Shown: one piece after another, positions 45,339-52,876 of the stretch | How positions within the stretch are numbered: the stretch's first letter is position 1 | Layout of the letters: each line of letters begins with the position of its first letter | NCBI RefSeq assembly: GCF_001651035.1 | Contig: NZ_LXRG01000054.1 | Location: forward strand, 186,001 to 250,000 | Length of the DNA stretch: 64,000 nt | From: Halomonas sp. ALS9 | GTDB taxonomy: Bacteria; Pseudomonadota; Gammaproteobacteria; Pseudomonadales; Halomonadaceae | Direction of reading: 5' to 3' | The notes under the pieces: generated by a model | The model's database searches: none | Seen by the model: only the letters and a program-made list of their open reading frames with translations | What the model was told of the DNA's origin: nothing | Translations under genes and position numbers: made by a program

Positions 45339-45477
45339 GATGCACTCTCTTGATACCCTGTAGGTCGTGAACTTTAAGCTCAGTGATTTTGCTCATACAC
45401 TCATGGCAGGCCAATGCTTTGCCGGGCCGCGCCCAACATGGAAAAACAAGACTTAAAAAGGTAGAGAAAGCTAGCAT
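45328..45477 (-). CDS. 49-residue Cys-containing ORF, coupled on both sides
   Basis: The ATG at 45477 overlaps the stop of the 63-residue gene (TGATG), and its TAG at 45328-45330 overlaps the replicase start. The peptide has a CW...CHEC pattern near residues 14-27, a possible metal-binding knuckle, and ends LQGIKRVHLDD. Perfect coupling on both sides suggests a real small protein or a translational bridge. Confidence 0.45.
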   Translation of the reverse strand: MLAFSTFLSLVFPCWARPGKALACHECMSKITELKVHDLQGIKRVHLDD

Positions 45478-45668
45478 CACTGACCCCCTCTTTTACTTTT
45501 ACCCTTACTCTGAGCTTTTTGGATCAGTCGACGCGCGTTACGGTTCTTGACTGTAGCAGGATCAGCAGCACGTAAAATCTCTTGACTAGGGGTGTCGGCG
45601 ATAACTTGGGCACGCTTGATATTGAACTGCCGAATTTTAAGTTGAGCAAAATTTATGGAATGGCTCAT
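45477..45668 (-). CDS. small basic hypothetical protein
   Basis: A 63-residue, strongly basic protein (many Lys/Arg, ends KGKSKRGG). It overlaps the HTH gene upstream by four bases (ATGA) and the 49-residue ORF downstream by one codon. Such basic small proteins are common in satellite replication operons and may bind nucleic acid. Confidence 0.5.
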   Translation of the reverse strand: MSHSINFAQLKIRQFNIKRAQVIADTPSQEILRAADPATVKNRNARRLIQKAQSKGKSKRGGQ

Positions 45669-45973
45669 TTCTCTACCCTTTTGGCAAGCCCCACCTCTGC
45701 GGTGTTGCTGTAATCCTTACCGGCCTCCAGCCATTCGAGTACGTCTTTAAGACGATAACGTACAGTGCGGCCATGTTTGACGTATTTTAAAGCGGGGCGG
45801 CCTAGCAAAATGCCTGTTGTCCGGGATTTTCGAGCGGTAGAAGGTTGTGCGTTGATGAGGCCAGGGAACACGGCCTTTTCGGGAAGTTCAATCAGTGCAG
45901 GGTTGCAACCCTCGCGATAACGGGCCAAGGCGTTGGTAACAAGATCAAAATGAGATTGTTCGTAGGTGTTCAT
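45665..45973 (-). CDS. AlpA-like helix-turn-helix protein
   Basis: A 102-residue protein ending in a winged-helix/HTH of the AlpA/excisionase type: FPGLINAQPSTARKSRTTG, then GRPALKYVKHGRTVRYRLKDVLEWLEAG. Such proteins regulate integrase and excision in P4-like elements. It heads an operon of three small genes and the replicase, all linked by overlaps. Confidence 0.68.
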   Translation of the reverse strand: MNTYEQSHFDLVTNALARYREGCNPALIELPEKAVFPGLINAQPSTARKSRTTGILLGRPALKYVKHGRTVRYRLKDVLEWLEAGKDYSNTAEVGLAKRVEK

Positions 45974-46085
45974 TGTCGCGTCTTCCTGTAGTTACTGGTG
46001 ACGCGACATATCATGAGGGGGTGACCCTATCCCCCTACAAGCATCCCCCCTACCCTATTTCGAAGGTACCCTAAGTGGGGCACGG

Positions 46086-46775
46086 TTATTTTTCGTGGAT
46101 ATGTCCTTCATTTCGAAGCCGTTGCCAAGCATTATCAAAAGACTTTTCTGTAAATAGGTCGCGACGAGAGGAAAGCAACTTGTTTCTAACATCTGCTTTG
46201 ACCCCACTATGACCATCTTTCTGTTTTGGATACCCAGTAGGCTCATATCCCATTTCCCGAAGCGTCGCGAGTATTGCATTGCCTTGTCTCTTACTTTTCA
46301 GTAGGCCTTTCTGGCTATTTGCTTCGACAAGCTTGGTTGGTGATGGTGACTCACTCTCTTCAGGCTCTGGCTGGAAGCGAAACACTTCAGGTATATCTGT
46401 CTCCCTGGCTCCAAATTCGTCTTTAAGCCACCGATTAATCTCTCGCCAATGCACACCGAACCGAATATGGCCGAACCAATAGCTCTTCCAAGCCTCATTA
46501 TCATCAGGCAATGTTAACCATTTAAATAACCCAGTAGCATCATCACGATTTACTTCCCCCTCCTCATTCAGGTCGGCAACCTCCACCCAGCGCACTTGAA
46601 TCCACCCCTCCTGAGCAGCGCTCGCTAAACGAATATAAGCTGAATTTTGTGCGTCGAAATGACCTAATGGGTAGTTAATACCCGTTTTAAAATCAGAAAG
46701 ATCAGCTCCTGCCATTAAAAGAGAAATTTCCTCACTAGACCAAACAGTAATTGAACCGCTAAATAAATTCGTCAT
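46086..46775 (-). CDS. hypothetical protein of the replication module
   Basis: A 229-residue protein of unknown family. The N-terminal part has several Trp and acidic residues (IQVRWVEVADLNEEGEV). The C-terminus has KSFDNAWQRLRNEGHI, which could be a short winged-helix tail. It lies 110 bases upstream of the AlpA-like gene on the same strand, with a short non-coding gap, and could be the first gene of the satellite operon or independent of it. Confidence 0.5.
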   Translation of the reverse strand: MTNLFSGSITVWSSEEISLLMAGADLSDFKTGINYPLGHFDAQNSAYIRLASAAQEGWIQVRWVEVADLNEEGEVNRDDATGLFKWLTLPDDNEAWKSYWFGHIRFGVHWREINRWLKDEFGARETDIPEVFRFQPEPEESESPSPTKLVEANSQKGLLKSKRQGNAILATLREMGYEPTGYPKQKDGHSGVKADVRNKLLSSRRDLFTEKSFDNAWQRLRNEGHIHEK

Positions 46776-47216
46776 AACTAATTGATTCCAAAAAATTAAA
46801 AGTCTTATCTAACAAAAAATCAGTTTTACGTTTCTTCACGAAAGGAACTACTCAGTAGCTAAAAATGGATTGGTATATGCATTTATATTTACTCTTCGAG
46901 GGAGAGCAAAAAAGAAGGCCCGCAGCCGCCAGCTTCTTCAGAGCTATGTATCAATGCTTGCGTCCGAACGCTCCTGGCATGCCAACGACACACAGATCTA
47001 GCCAGCAAATTAGGCCAGTAGCATGCTCAAATGCTCACACCAGCAGCAGGATGAAAGCTGGCAACCTCATTCGGAAAAGACAGCGCCTATACCAGCGCTT
47101 AGCTGTTGAGTCTTTCTTCGACTGATGAGAGTTAATTCCTAGGTTATTATTGGGGATGCAGCGTTGAGAGAAAAGCGATCGGTTGTTGCCAGTTGACCCT
47201 ACCTGCTTCCAGCGCG
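46776..47216. other. non-coding end of island, nothing recognised
   Basis: About 440 bases between the last gene and the right arm site. One + strand ORF at 46865-47125 has no protein-like features. It presumably holds the replication-operon promoter at its left end. Confidence 0.35.
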
Positions 47217-47236
47217 TGCTACCTATTTGCTACCTA
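47217..47236 (+). repeat. integrase arm-type site, right (two TGCTACCTA)
   Basis: Identical to 9700-9719, two TGCTACCTA units separated by TT. It lies about 80 bases inside the right tRNA fragment, in the same orientation as the left copy. Confidence 0.5.
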
Positions 47237-47249
47237 AAGTTTAAGCAAA

Positions 47250-47289
47250 CAAAAACGGCCACCGTAGCAATTAGCTAAGTGACCGTTTT
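47250..47289 (-). terminator. tRNA-distal terminator, right copy
   Basis: Same hairpin as at 9475-9514 with two base changes (ACCGTAGCAATTA for ACTGTAGCAATTT). It forms part of an imperfect 95-bp repeat with the left end. Confidence 0.5.
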
Positions 47290-47297
47290 ATATATCT

Positions 47298-47343
47298 TTT
47301 TTGGTCGGAGCGACAGGATTCGAACCTGCGACCTTTGCAACCC
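47298..47343 (-). repeat. attR: tRNA-Pro 3' fragment, right copy
   Basis: Identical to 9520-9565 over 46 bp. On the minus strand it continues upstream as ATGGGGT, the loop of a tRNA-Pro(GGG), but then diverges, and no acceptor 5' strand (CGGAGCG) appears on the minus strand in the next 80 bases. It is therefore also a fragment, which implies another element beyond it. Confidence 0.7.
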
Positions 47344-48268
47344 CATTATCGCGCGCCTTTTCATTTAACTAATTGATTATTAACGAATACCATGACTATT
47401 TATCGCCAGCCAATACGGCCAACTCGGTCTATAAATATCAACAAGTTGCGTGATAGTTTTCAGTTAAGAATGATCAACGTCATACACATGCATTGCACTG
47501 ATAATGCAATCGTAAGGAAGAAAATACTCCTGGCTAGGTTATTAACCTACGCCTGTTTTCAAGACCTACCCATCAAGAGAAAACCGACCATAAATTATTG
47601 ATATCTAATACTTAAAACACTAGTCGAAGTGTGTAACGAACAGCAAAAAATCTCAATTTTGGGCAGCCAAACACATAAGATGGCAAGCCTCTGACACAAT
47701 CTAGGCACATAGCTATGTGTGACCGCAATCGCATCCAAAGTAGGCGCTTTTAGCGCAGTCCTGCCAACACAGCTTGCAAACGAGAGTGACTTCGCTAAAA
47801 TCGAAACTCATATTCACGCCGTGAGGCGTAAACTTGGTGAAGAACATGGCTATTTCTGCTTTTACCCTCCTTTCAAAAAGCAAACCCTACGTAGAGCAAT
47901 ACGTTGTCATAGAGGCTTATCGTATAGAGAAAAATAAAACCCCAAGCCGCAATACATCTGGCCAGATTCTATCAAGATGGCAGCTTTACTATTACACCAC
48001 TGCTCTGCGGTACTTTGCCTTTTGCGCATGGTGAAAAAGTTTTCGGTTGTAAAAACTGCCAACGGCCCAACCTATGCTAAGTAAGATTATCAGACTTATA
48101 AACAGCCAGACTCCCTGAGATTCTACCCACCAAACTTTACGGCACTGTGAGTTTAATGGCCATAATGACTGTAATACTCTATCAGAATGGATAATTTTCT
48201 CTATGAATATCTACTAGTTACATTGTAATCTTAGCTGATGATAAAGGTCATAGGTGTATTTACCGTCT
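47344..48268. other. non-coding region right of attR
   Basis: About 925 bases, rather AT-rich, without a gene I can support. A + strand ORF at 47719-47937 looks slightly protein-like (KIETHIHAVRRKLGEEHG) but has no ribosome-binding site and no family. It may be the left end of the next integrated element. Confidence 0.35.
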
Positions 48269-49261
48269 TTAGGTTTTCGCTCTTTCTCTTGATATTTGGT
48301 CTCTCAAATTCTCTGAACATATATCACCTGATATTTTTTGAGACTGTAAAATTTTCATTGGCTCTGTAAGTGCTTCAGGATTTTCAGCATCAAAATAAAT
48401 AGCCAGATCAGCATAATGTAATATCTGACGAGCAAGAACCCATCTATAATGAGCGTAAATTGAACTTGAATTTATAAGATCAAAATTAGTATCTGTATTT
48501 TGTGGAAGTGCACCCAACCTCGTACGTGGAAAAAGATTAAGTATTTCGCGCTTGTTTGCAAGCAGATGGATATCGCTATTCTGCGAACCATTAGCACCTG
48601 CACGAGGGCTAGAATTGAATGCCCATGCTTCCTCAACTAGACCAGTTACATCTTGTTTCTTTACATGTACGGCTAGTCCACCTCCAAGTGAAATTCCTAC
48701 AGCAACAATGGGGAGTTCTAATGTATCAGGATGGCGACTAACCTCTTGAACATAGTTACGAGCGTCATCATATTGAACAGGAAGAATCCAAAAATTATGT
48801 AAAAGATAGTCCCTAATCTGATTTGACCCACCAAATGAAATAACAGTTTTTATTGGTATATTATTTTCGTCATATAATATAAATGTCATTGCTTCGAAAC
48901 CATTAACACTATATCGTCTTAAATCATATATTTCTCTAAGCCGCTCAGGCCTGTCAAAATGATATCTTATATTAACGTCATTATTTTGTAGTGGTAATGT
49001 TGCTGCTACGACATACATATATCCAGCTTTTGAAAGCCTCAATCTTTTCCTGAAAGAGGCATAATCACTGTCATTATCAATATTACTTATACTTGCATGG
49101 TATTCTTGATGTTTAGGTACTAAATCAAGATATCGGACGTCGCACCAAACACGTCCTTCAAGAACCCCTGAATTCACTGGAAAAATGTCACAACCTGATA
49201 AAAAAAGTGCTAGAAGCAATGATGTATTTATTCTCCAAAGTAATCCCATCATCATAATCAC
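48269..49261 (-). CDS. lipase-like lipoprotein (Mbeg1/class-3-type alpha/beta hydrolase)
   Basis: A 330-residue protein. It starts with a lipoprotein signal (SLLLALFLSGC), so it should be anchored to a membrane after processing at the Cys. The nucleophile elbow is VAVGISLGGGLAVHV (GxSxG, near residue 197), preceded by a strand with VISFGGSN, as in class-3 lipases and Mbeg1-like proteins. Base composition is clearly more AT-rich than its neighbours, and no operon partners are present, so it is probably a recent acquisition. Substrate unknown. Confidence 0.6.
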   Translation of the reverse strand: MIMMMGLLWRINTSLLLALFLSGCDIFPVNSGVLEGRVWCDVRYLDLVPKHQEYHASISNIDNDSDYASFRKRLRLSKAGYMYVVAATLPLQNNDVNIRYHFDRPERLREIYDLRRYSVNGFEAMTFILYDENNIPIKTVISFGGSNQIRDYLLHNFWILPVQYDDARNYVQEVSRHPDTLELPIVAVGISLGGGLAVHVKKQDVTGLVEEAWAFNSSPRAGANGSQNSDIHLLANKREILNLFPRTRLGALPQNTDTNFDLINSSSIYAHYRWVLARQILHYADLAIYFDAENPEALTEPMKILQSQKISGDICSENLRDQISRERAKT

Positions 49262-49407
49262 CTAATGTTAGTAATCAAAATTACAAAGATTTTATTAATC
49301 AATTAATTTTAGATTAGGAAAGATATTACATCCTAAGATATGGATTTTAAAATTAAACGTTTTTTAAACCACTAGTTGATTGTGGTCATTTTACGACTAG
49401 TCGATCG

Positions 49408-50066
49408 CTACGAAGGATTAATCAACTCATCACCCTGCCCTTCAGCCGATTTGTTAATAGCTGTACACACCGCCAAATACACAATCAGATCCGCATCGAT
49501 GTGGTGAACCAGGCTGAGAATGGTTTCCCGATCGGTCATTTCCAGGGGTTCTAGCAAGTGCTTGAGGCTGTCGTCATCAAGAATCAACAGCATCCAAACA
49601 TGCATGTCTGCAGCACTACCAGGGCCGGGATCGGTGACAATCGCACAAATCAGACTGCTCACCTCACGCTCAGCAAAGATACCGGCGAAGAAAACGGCTC
49701 TCTATCCTTACGGCAAATGTAATGCGGCTGTTTGGGGCTGGAGTTTTTGATCCACTCATACCAGCCGCCCGCTGGTATCAGGCCCAGATGCTTTGCGAAT
49801 GCTGATTTGAAGTAAGCGTTGGTGACCACCGTTTCTACCTGGGCATTAATAGGTTGACTGCCGCTATCTTTCGCCCACTTCGGCCTATAAACCCACCACA
49901 TTTCTTCAAAGGTAGCTGCCTCGTCGTCTGAGACCTGCCGTATAGCCTGTATCCAGGTACCAAGCGCCACGTTATAGCGCTGGCTTGCTTCGACATCAGG
50001 CACTGCTGCATCGACCAATTTGGCCAGACGATCAAATTGGGCGAATAAAGCAAATCTTTCAAACAT
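49408..50066 (-). pseudogene. SOS response-associated peptidase (SRAP/YedK) remnant
   Basis: The first 135 codons read as an SRAP protein: RFALFAQFDRL, PINAQVETV and GGWYEW (catalytic Glu region). The frame is lost after REPF at a T-run near 49690. One extra T would join it to FAGIFAEREVSS and the DPGPGSAADMH stretch in the other frame, ending at 49408. SRAP normally starts MCGR, and Cys2 forms the crosslink to abasic DNA; here it is MFER, so the nucleophile is missing. Two independent defects argue for a true pseudogene, not a sequencing artefact. Confidence 0.72.
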
Positions 50067-50162
50067 GCCTGAAGGATAGCCAATAATCAGCGCTTAGCAC
50101 CCTTGCTTTCATTTCTTCACTTGCAGTTAACGATACTCATCGCTTATCGTCTGCCTTAAATA

Positions 50163-50178
50163 CTGTATATAAAGCCAT
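50163..50178. promoter_or_regulatory. possible degenerate LexA box
   Basis: CTGTATATAAAGCCAT has a good left half (CTGTATAT) but a poor right half compared with CTGT-N8-ACAG. It lies about 20 bases before the DUF1654-umuDC operon, where an SOS operator is expected. Confidence 0.3.
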
Positions 50179-50196
50179 ATATTTAAGGAGACGCTC

Positions 50197-50427
50197 ATGT
50201 CAAAATCCTACGAACAGCTAGTCAAGCGGGTGCAGAAAGAGATCGGCAGCCCAGGGGCGCAGTCAAAACACTGTGTCGAGATCCAGCGTCGAGACGATGA
50301 GAGCCATGAGGATTGGGCACAAATGCTTGCTGACTTGAGCACCGTCGAGAACGTGACGCTTACCCCCATGGACGACGACGCTGAGCATATACGTATCACA
50401 TGGAATCCCGAGGAGAGCATGGCATGA
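50197..50427 (+). CDS. DUF1654 family protein
   Basis: A 76-residue protein with the DUF1654 pattern: SYEQLVKRVQKEIGSPGAQ, RRDDESHEDW and NVTLTPMDDD. Function unknown; the family is common near umuDC or LexA-type genes. AAGGAG lies seven bases before the ATG. Its TGA overlaps the umuD ATG at 50424 (ATGA), so it is the first gene of a coupled operon. Confidence 0.72.
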   Translation: MSKSYEQLVKRVQKEIGSPGAQSKHCVEIQRRDDESHEDWAQMLADLSTVENVTLTPMDDDAEHIRITWNPEESMA

Positions 50428-50873
50428 GTATGCATCTCTCGGTACTAGGACGCGTAGATACCACCTCCCCTCCGCTTAAACTGCCTCTAGCCGCTGGCGA
50501 GGTACGCACCGGCTTTCCCAGTCCAGCGGACGACTACCTTGAAGCTGAGCTTGATCTTGTCGATCACCTCATTCAGCACCCCAGCGCGACCTATTATCTT
50601 CGCGCCAAAGGGACATCGATGACCGGCACTGGAATATATGATGGGGATCTCTTGATTGTTGATCGCTCGCTAGAACCCAAGCCTGGGCATATCGTGATTA
50701 TGAGTGTGGATGGTGAGCTCACCTGCAAGAAGCTGGGCACGATCGGCAACCGCCCTTATCTCATTGCATCAAATCCAGAGTTTCGACCAATACCGCTGGA
50801 AGGCAAAGAGTGCCAGGTGTGGGGCGTGGTCACACACAATATCCATTCACTCGCTCCAGGTTTTTCAACATGA
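50424..50873 (+). CDS. umuD: UmuD-like translesion polymerase subunit/protease
   Basis: A 149-residue UmuD relative (S24 family). The cleavage region reads RTGFPSPADDYLE, with Thr-Gly in place of the usual Cys/Ala-Gly. The catalytic Ser is in GTSMTGTGI and the Lys in ELTCKKLG. After RecA-stimulated self-cleavage the processed dimer joins UmuC as DNA polymerase V. The ATG at 50424 gives the normal length and couples to the upstream stop; the longer reading from 50400 does not match the family. Its stop overlaps the umuC start. Confidence 0.85.
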   Translation: MSMHLSVLGRVDTTSPPLKLPLAAGEVRTGFPSPADDYLEAELDLVDHLIQHPSATYYLRAKGTSMTGTGIYDGDLLIVDRSLEPKPGHIVIMSVDGELTCKKLGTIGNRPYLIASNPEFRPIPLEGKECQVWGVVTHNIHSLAPGFST

Positions 50874-52144
50874 TTGCCCTGGTCGACTGTAATAACTTCT
50901 ATGTCAGCTGCGAGCGTGTATTTAATCCCAAGCTTGAAGGCAAGGCTGTAGGCGTGATGTCGAACAATGACGGCTGCGTCGTTGCCAGGTCAGCGGAAAT
51001 CAAACAGTTGGGCGTGGCCATGGGCATGCCCGCGCACCAGATCGATCCACATATTCGCCGTCAGTGTGTGCTGCTTTCAAGTAACTATGCGCTATACGGT
51101 GATATGAGCCGCCGCGTGACTGACGTGCTGTCACAGCACACGCCCCACGTCGATGTGTATTCGATAGATGAATCGTTTTTATCTTTCGAAGGGTTCGAGC
51201 CCGAAACACTTAAAGCGCGATGCCAAGCAATGCGGCGCCAGGTACGCAGGGATACCGGCATTCCGGTTAGCGTTGGACTAAGTACCAGCAAAACCCTCGC
51301 CAAAATCGCTAACCACCGAGCTAAAAAAGAGAACGGCTTCGATGGTGTGGCCATTATGCAACCGGACAGCGATGACACGCGCGCTTTCCTCGAGCAGTTG
51401 CCGGTCACAGAAATTTGGGGGGTGGCGGGTCGAAGCGCAGCCCGCCTGCGTACCCTTGGTATTGAAACAGCCTGGCAGTTGCGCGAATCATCGCCCAAGC
51501 ATTTGAGAAAGCACTTCTCGGTAGTTATGGAGCGCATCGTTTGGGAGCTGAGAGGCGATGACTGTATTCCGCTTGATGATATGACGCAGCCAAAACAACA
51601 AATAATGGTGAGTCGCAGCTTTGGGCGCCTCACCAACAACAAAGTTGACCTACATGAAGCCATCCGCGTGCACACGTCCCGGGCAGGTGAGAAATTGCGT
51701 AAGCAACAAGGTTTAGCCCAGGCGATTATGGTATTTGTGAGAACCAACCGATTTCGCAGCGACCTACCTAGTTACAGTAAAAGCTTGGTAATACCGCTTC
51801 CCCACCCGACTGACGATAGCCGTGAACTGGTAAAAGCTGCGATAGCCGGACTGGAGCGGATCTTCAAGGAAGGGATTTGGTATCAGAAATGCGGCGTGAT
51901 GTTGATGGATCTCTGTGATCACGATAATGAGCAGCTGGGGCTGCTAGCTGAGCCAGTGAGTGATGAAAAACGCGCTCGAAATGAGAAACTAATGGCCACG
52001 ATGGACAAGCTCAATCGTGAGCATGGTAAAAATGCAGTTAGACTTGGGATGCCAAGGAAGATCAATGCTTGGGAGTTGCGTTGCGAGCACCGAACGCCTA
52101 GGTATACCAGTAGGTGGGATGAGCTTGCGACTGTTAAAACATAG
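50870..52144 (+). CDS. umuC: UmuC-like Y-family DNA polymerase
   Basis: A 424-residue protein, the usual length. The N-terminal catalytic motif is LVDCNNFYVSCERVFNP (first Asp), and the second acidic motif is DVYSIDESFL. Helix-hairpin-helix and little-finger domains follow, then a C-terminal beta-clamp-type tail region. It synthesises past lesions and raises mutation rate under SOS. The ATG at 50870 overlaps the umuD TGA (ATGA). Such umuDC copies are frequent on plasmids and phages, so it could belong to the mobile part. Confidence 0.9.
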   Translation: MIALVDCNNFYVSCERVFNPKLEGKAVGVMSNNDGCVVARSAEIKQLGVAMGMPAHQIDPHIRRQCVLLSSNYALYGDMSRRVTDVLSQHTPHVDVYSIDESFLSFEGFEPETLKARCQAMRRQVRRDTGIPVSVGLSTSKTLAKIANHRAKKENGFDGVAIMQPDSDDTRAFLEQLPVTEIWGVAGRSAARLRTLGIETAWQLRESSPKHLRKHFSVVMERIVWELRGDDCIPLDDMTQPKQQIMVSRSFGRLTNNKVDLHEAIRVHTSRAGEKLRKQQGLAQAIMVFVRTNRFRSDLPSYSKSLVIPLPHPTDDSRELVKAAIAGLERIFKEGIWYQKCGVMLMDLCDHDNEQLGLLAEPVSDEKRARNEKLMATMDKLNREHGKNAVRLGMPRKINAWELRCEHRTPRYTSRWDELATVKT

Positions 52145-52249
52145 AGTTGCCATCCTTGGCAATATTACATATATCCATATCATTACTCCTATGGAACTTA
52201 AGGGGCAGCCCAGTGCCTTAAAGCTATCTTATATAAGATTTTTATTAAT

Positions 52250-52534
52250 TCAACGACTGCTTAAAAATCTTTCTACATTAGCATTTAAAGAATCATCCAG
52301 CTCAACAAGCTGACACATTTTCAAGCAACTGACATTCGTTATGTACGTTTCTACAATCGATGGGTAATCACCTAAACGGCACACATCGTTTCGCCTACGA
52401 GCATATAGCTTACCCTTATCAATAAAGATCTTGGGTAAGCCATCTTCGTAGACGGGTATTACACAAGTACCTCCAAATACATAAGGAATTTTAATTTCAC
52501 GCTTCAAGTCATCATTAATCACAGTCCTATTCAT
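52250..52534 (-). CDS. hypothetical protein
   Basis: A 94-residue protein with no family I recognise: a beta-rich N-terminal half (IPYVFGGTCVIPVYEDGLP) and a helical end. GGAG precedes the ATG by ten bases. It is isolated, between umuC and the phage module, and AT-rich. Confidence 0.45.
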   Translation of the reverse strand: MNRTVINDDLKREIKIPYVFGGTCVIPVYEDGLPKIFIDKGKLYARRRNDVCRLGDYPSIVETYITNVSCLKMCQLVELDDSLNANVERFLSSR

Positions 52535-52876
52535 CTAAATACAACTCCTATATTGGTTAACGAAAGCACTAATGTGCAATCTCTCGTTTTGACACCTACA
52601 CCTAAATAGAAGTTCTTCATAAATGAAAACGAATAACAAATGAGACATATATTAAACAAAACCATCCCTGGCGTTCAAGATCCATTTAATTACCCATATT
52701 TTACCCAACTTGACGCGTGCGGCATGCTTAAAGCGGCGTTTATGGCGTCATGTTCTTAGCATAGCAGCGTTGCTAATGAGAAGATGTAAGAAATCAGCTA
52801 TAAAGTTTGTGGGCAATCTCTTACATCGAAAAGTTTAATCACTTCACTGACGTTGATCATGTGTACTGGGTAAAAA
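52535..52876. other. non-coding boundary before the phage tail module
   Basis: About 340 bases without a gene on either strand that I can support. It marks the left end of the minus-strand phage genes. Confidence 0.35.

Larger units (their letters stand above)
9520..47343. mobile_element. integrative genomic island with P4-like replicon and defence cargo
   Basis: A 37.8-kb element bounded by 46-bp direct repeats of a tRNA 3' end. Inside the left end is a tyrosine integrase. Near the right end is an SF3 primase-helicase module with small coupled ORFs. Two copies of TGCTACCTA separated by TT occur near both ends (9700-9719 and 47217-47236), likely integrase arm sites. No conjugation genes were seen, so mobility may depend on a helper phage or plasmid. 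The cargo is operon A, operon B, the second WYL cassette and a uracil-glycosylase-like gene. Confidence 0.7.

Noticed and set aside
46865..47125. 86-residue + strand ORF near the right end
   Set aside because: Composition is not protein-like and there is no family resemblance or supported start.
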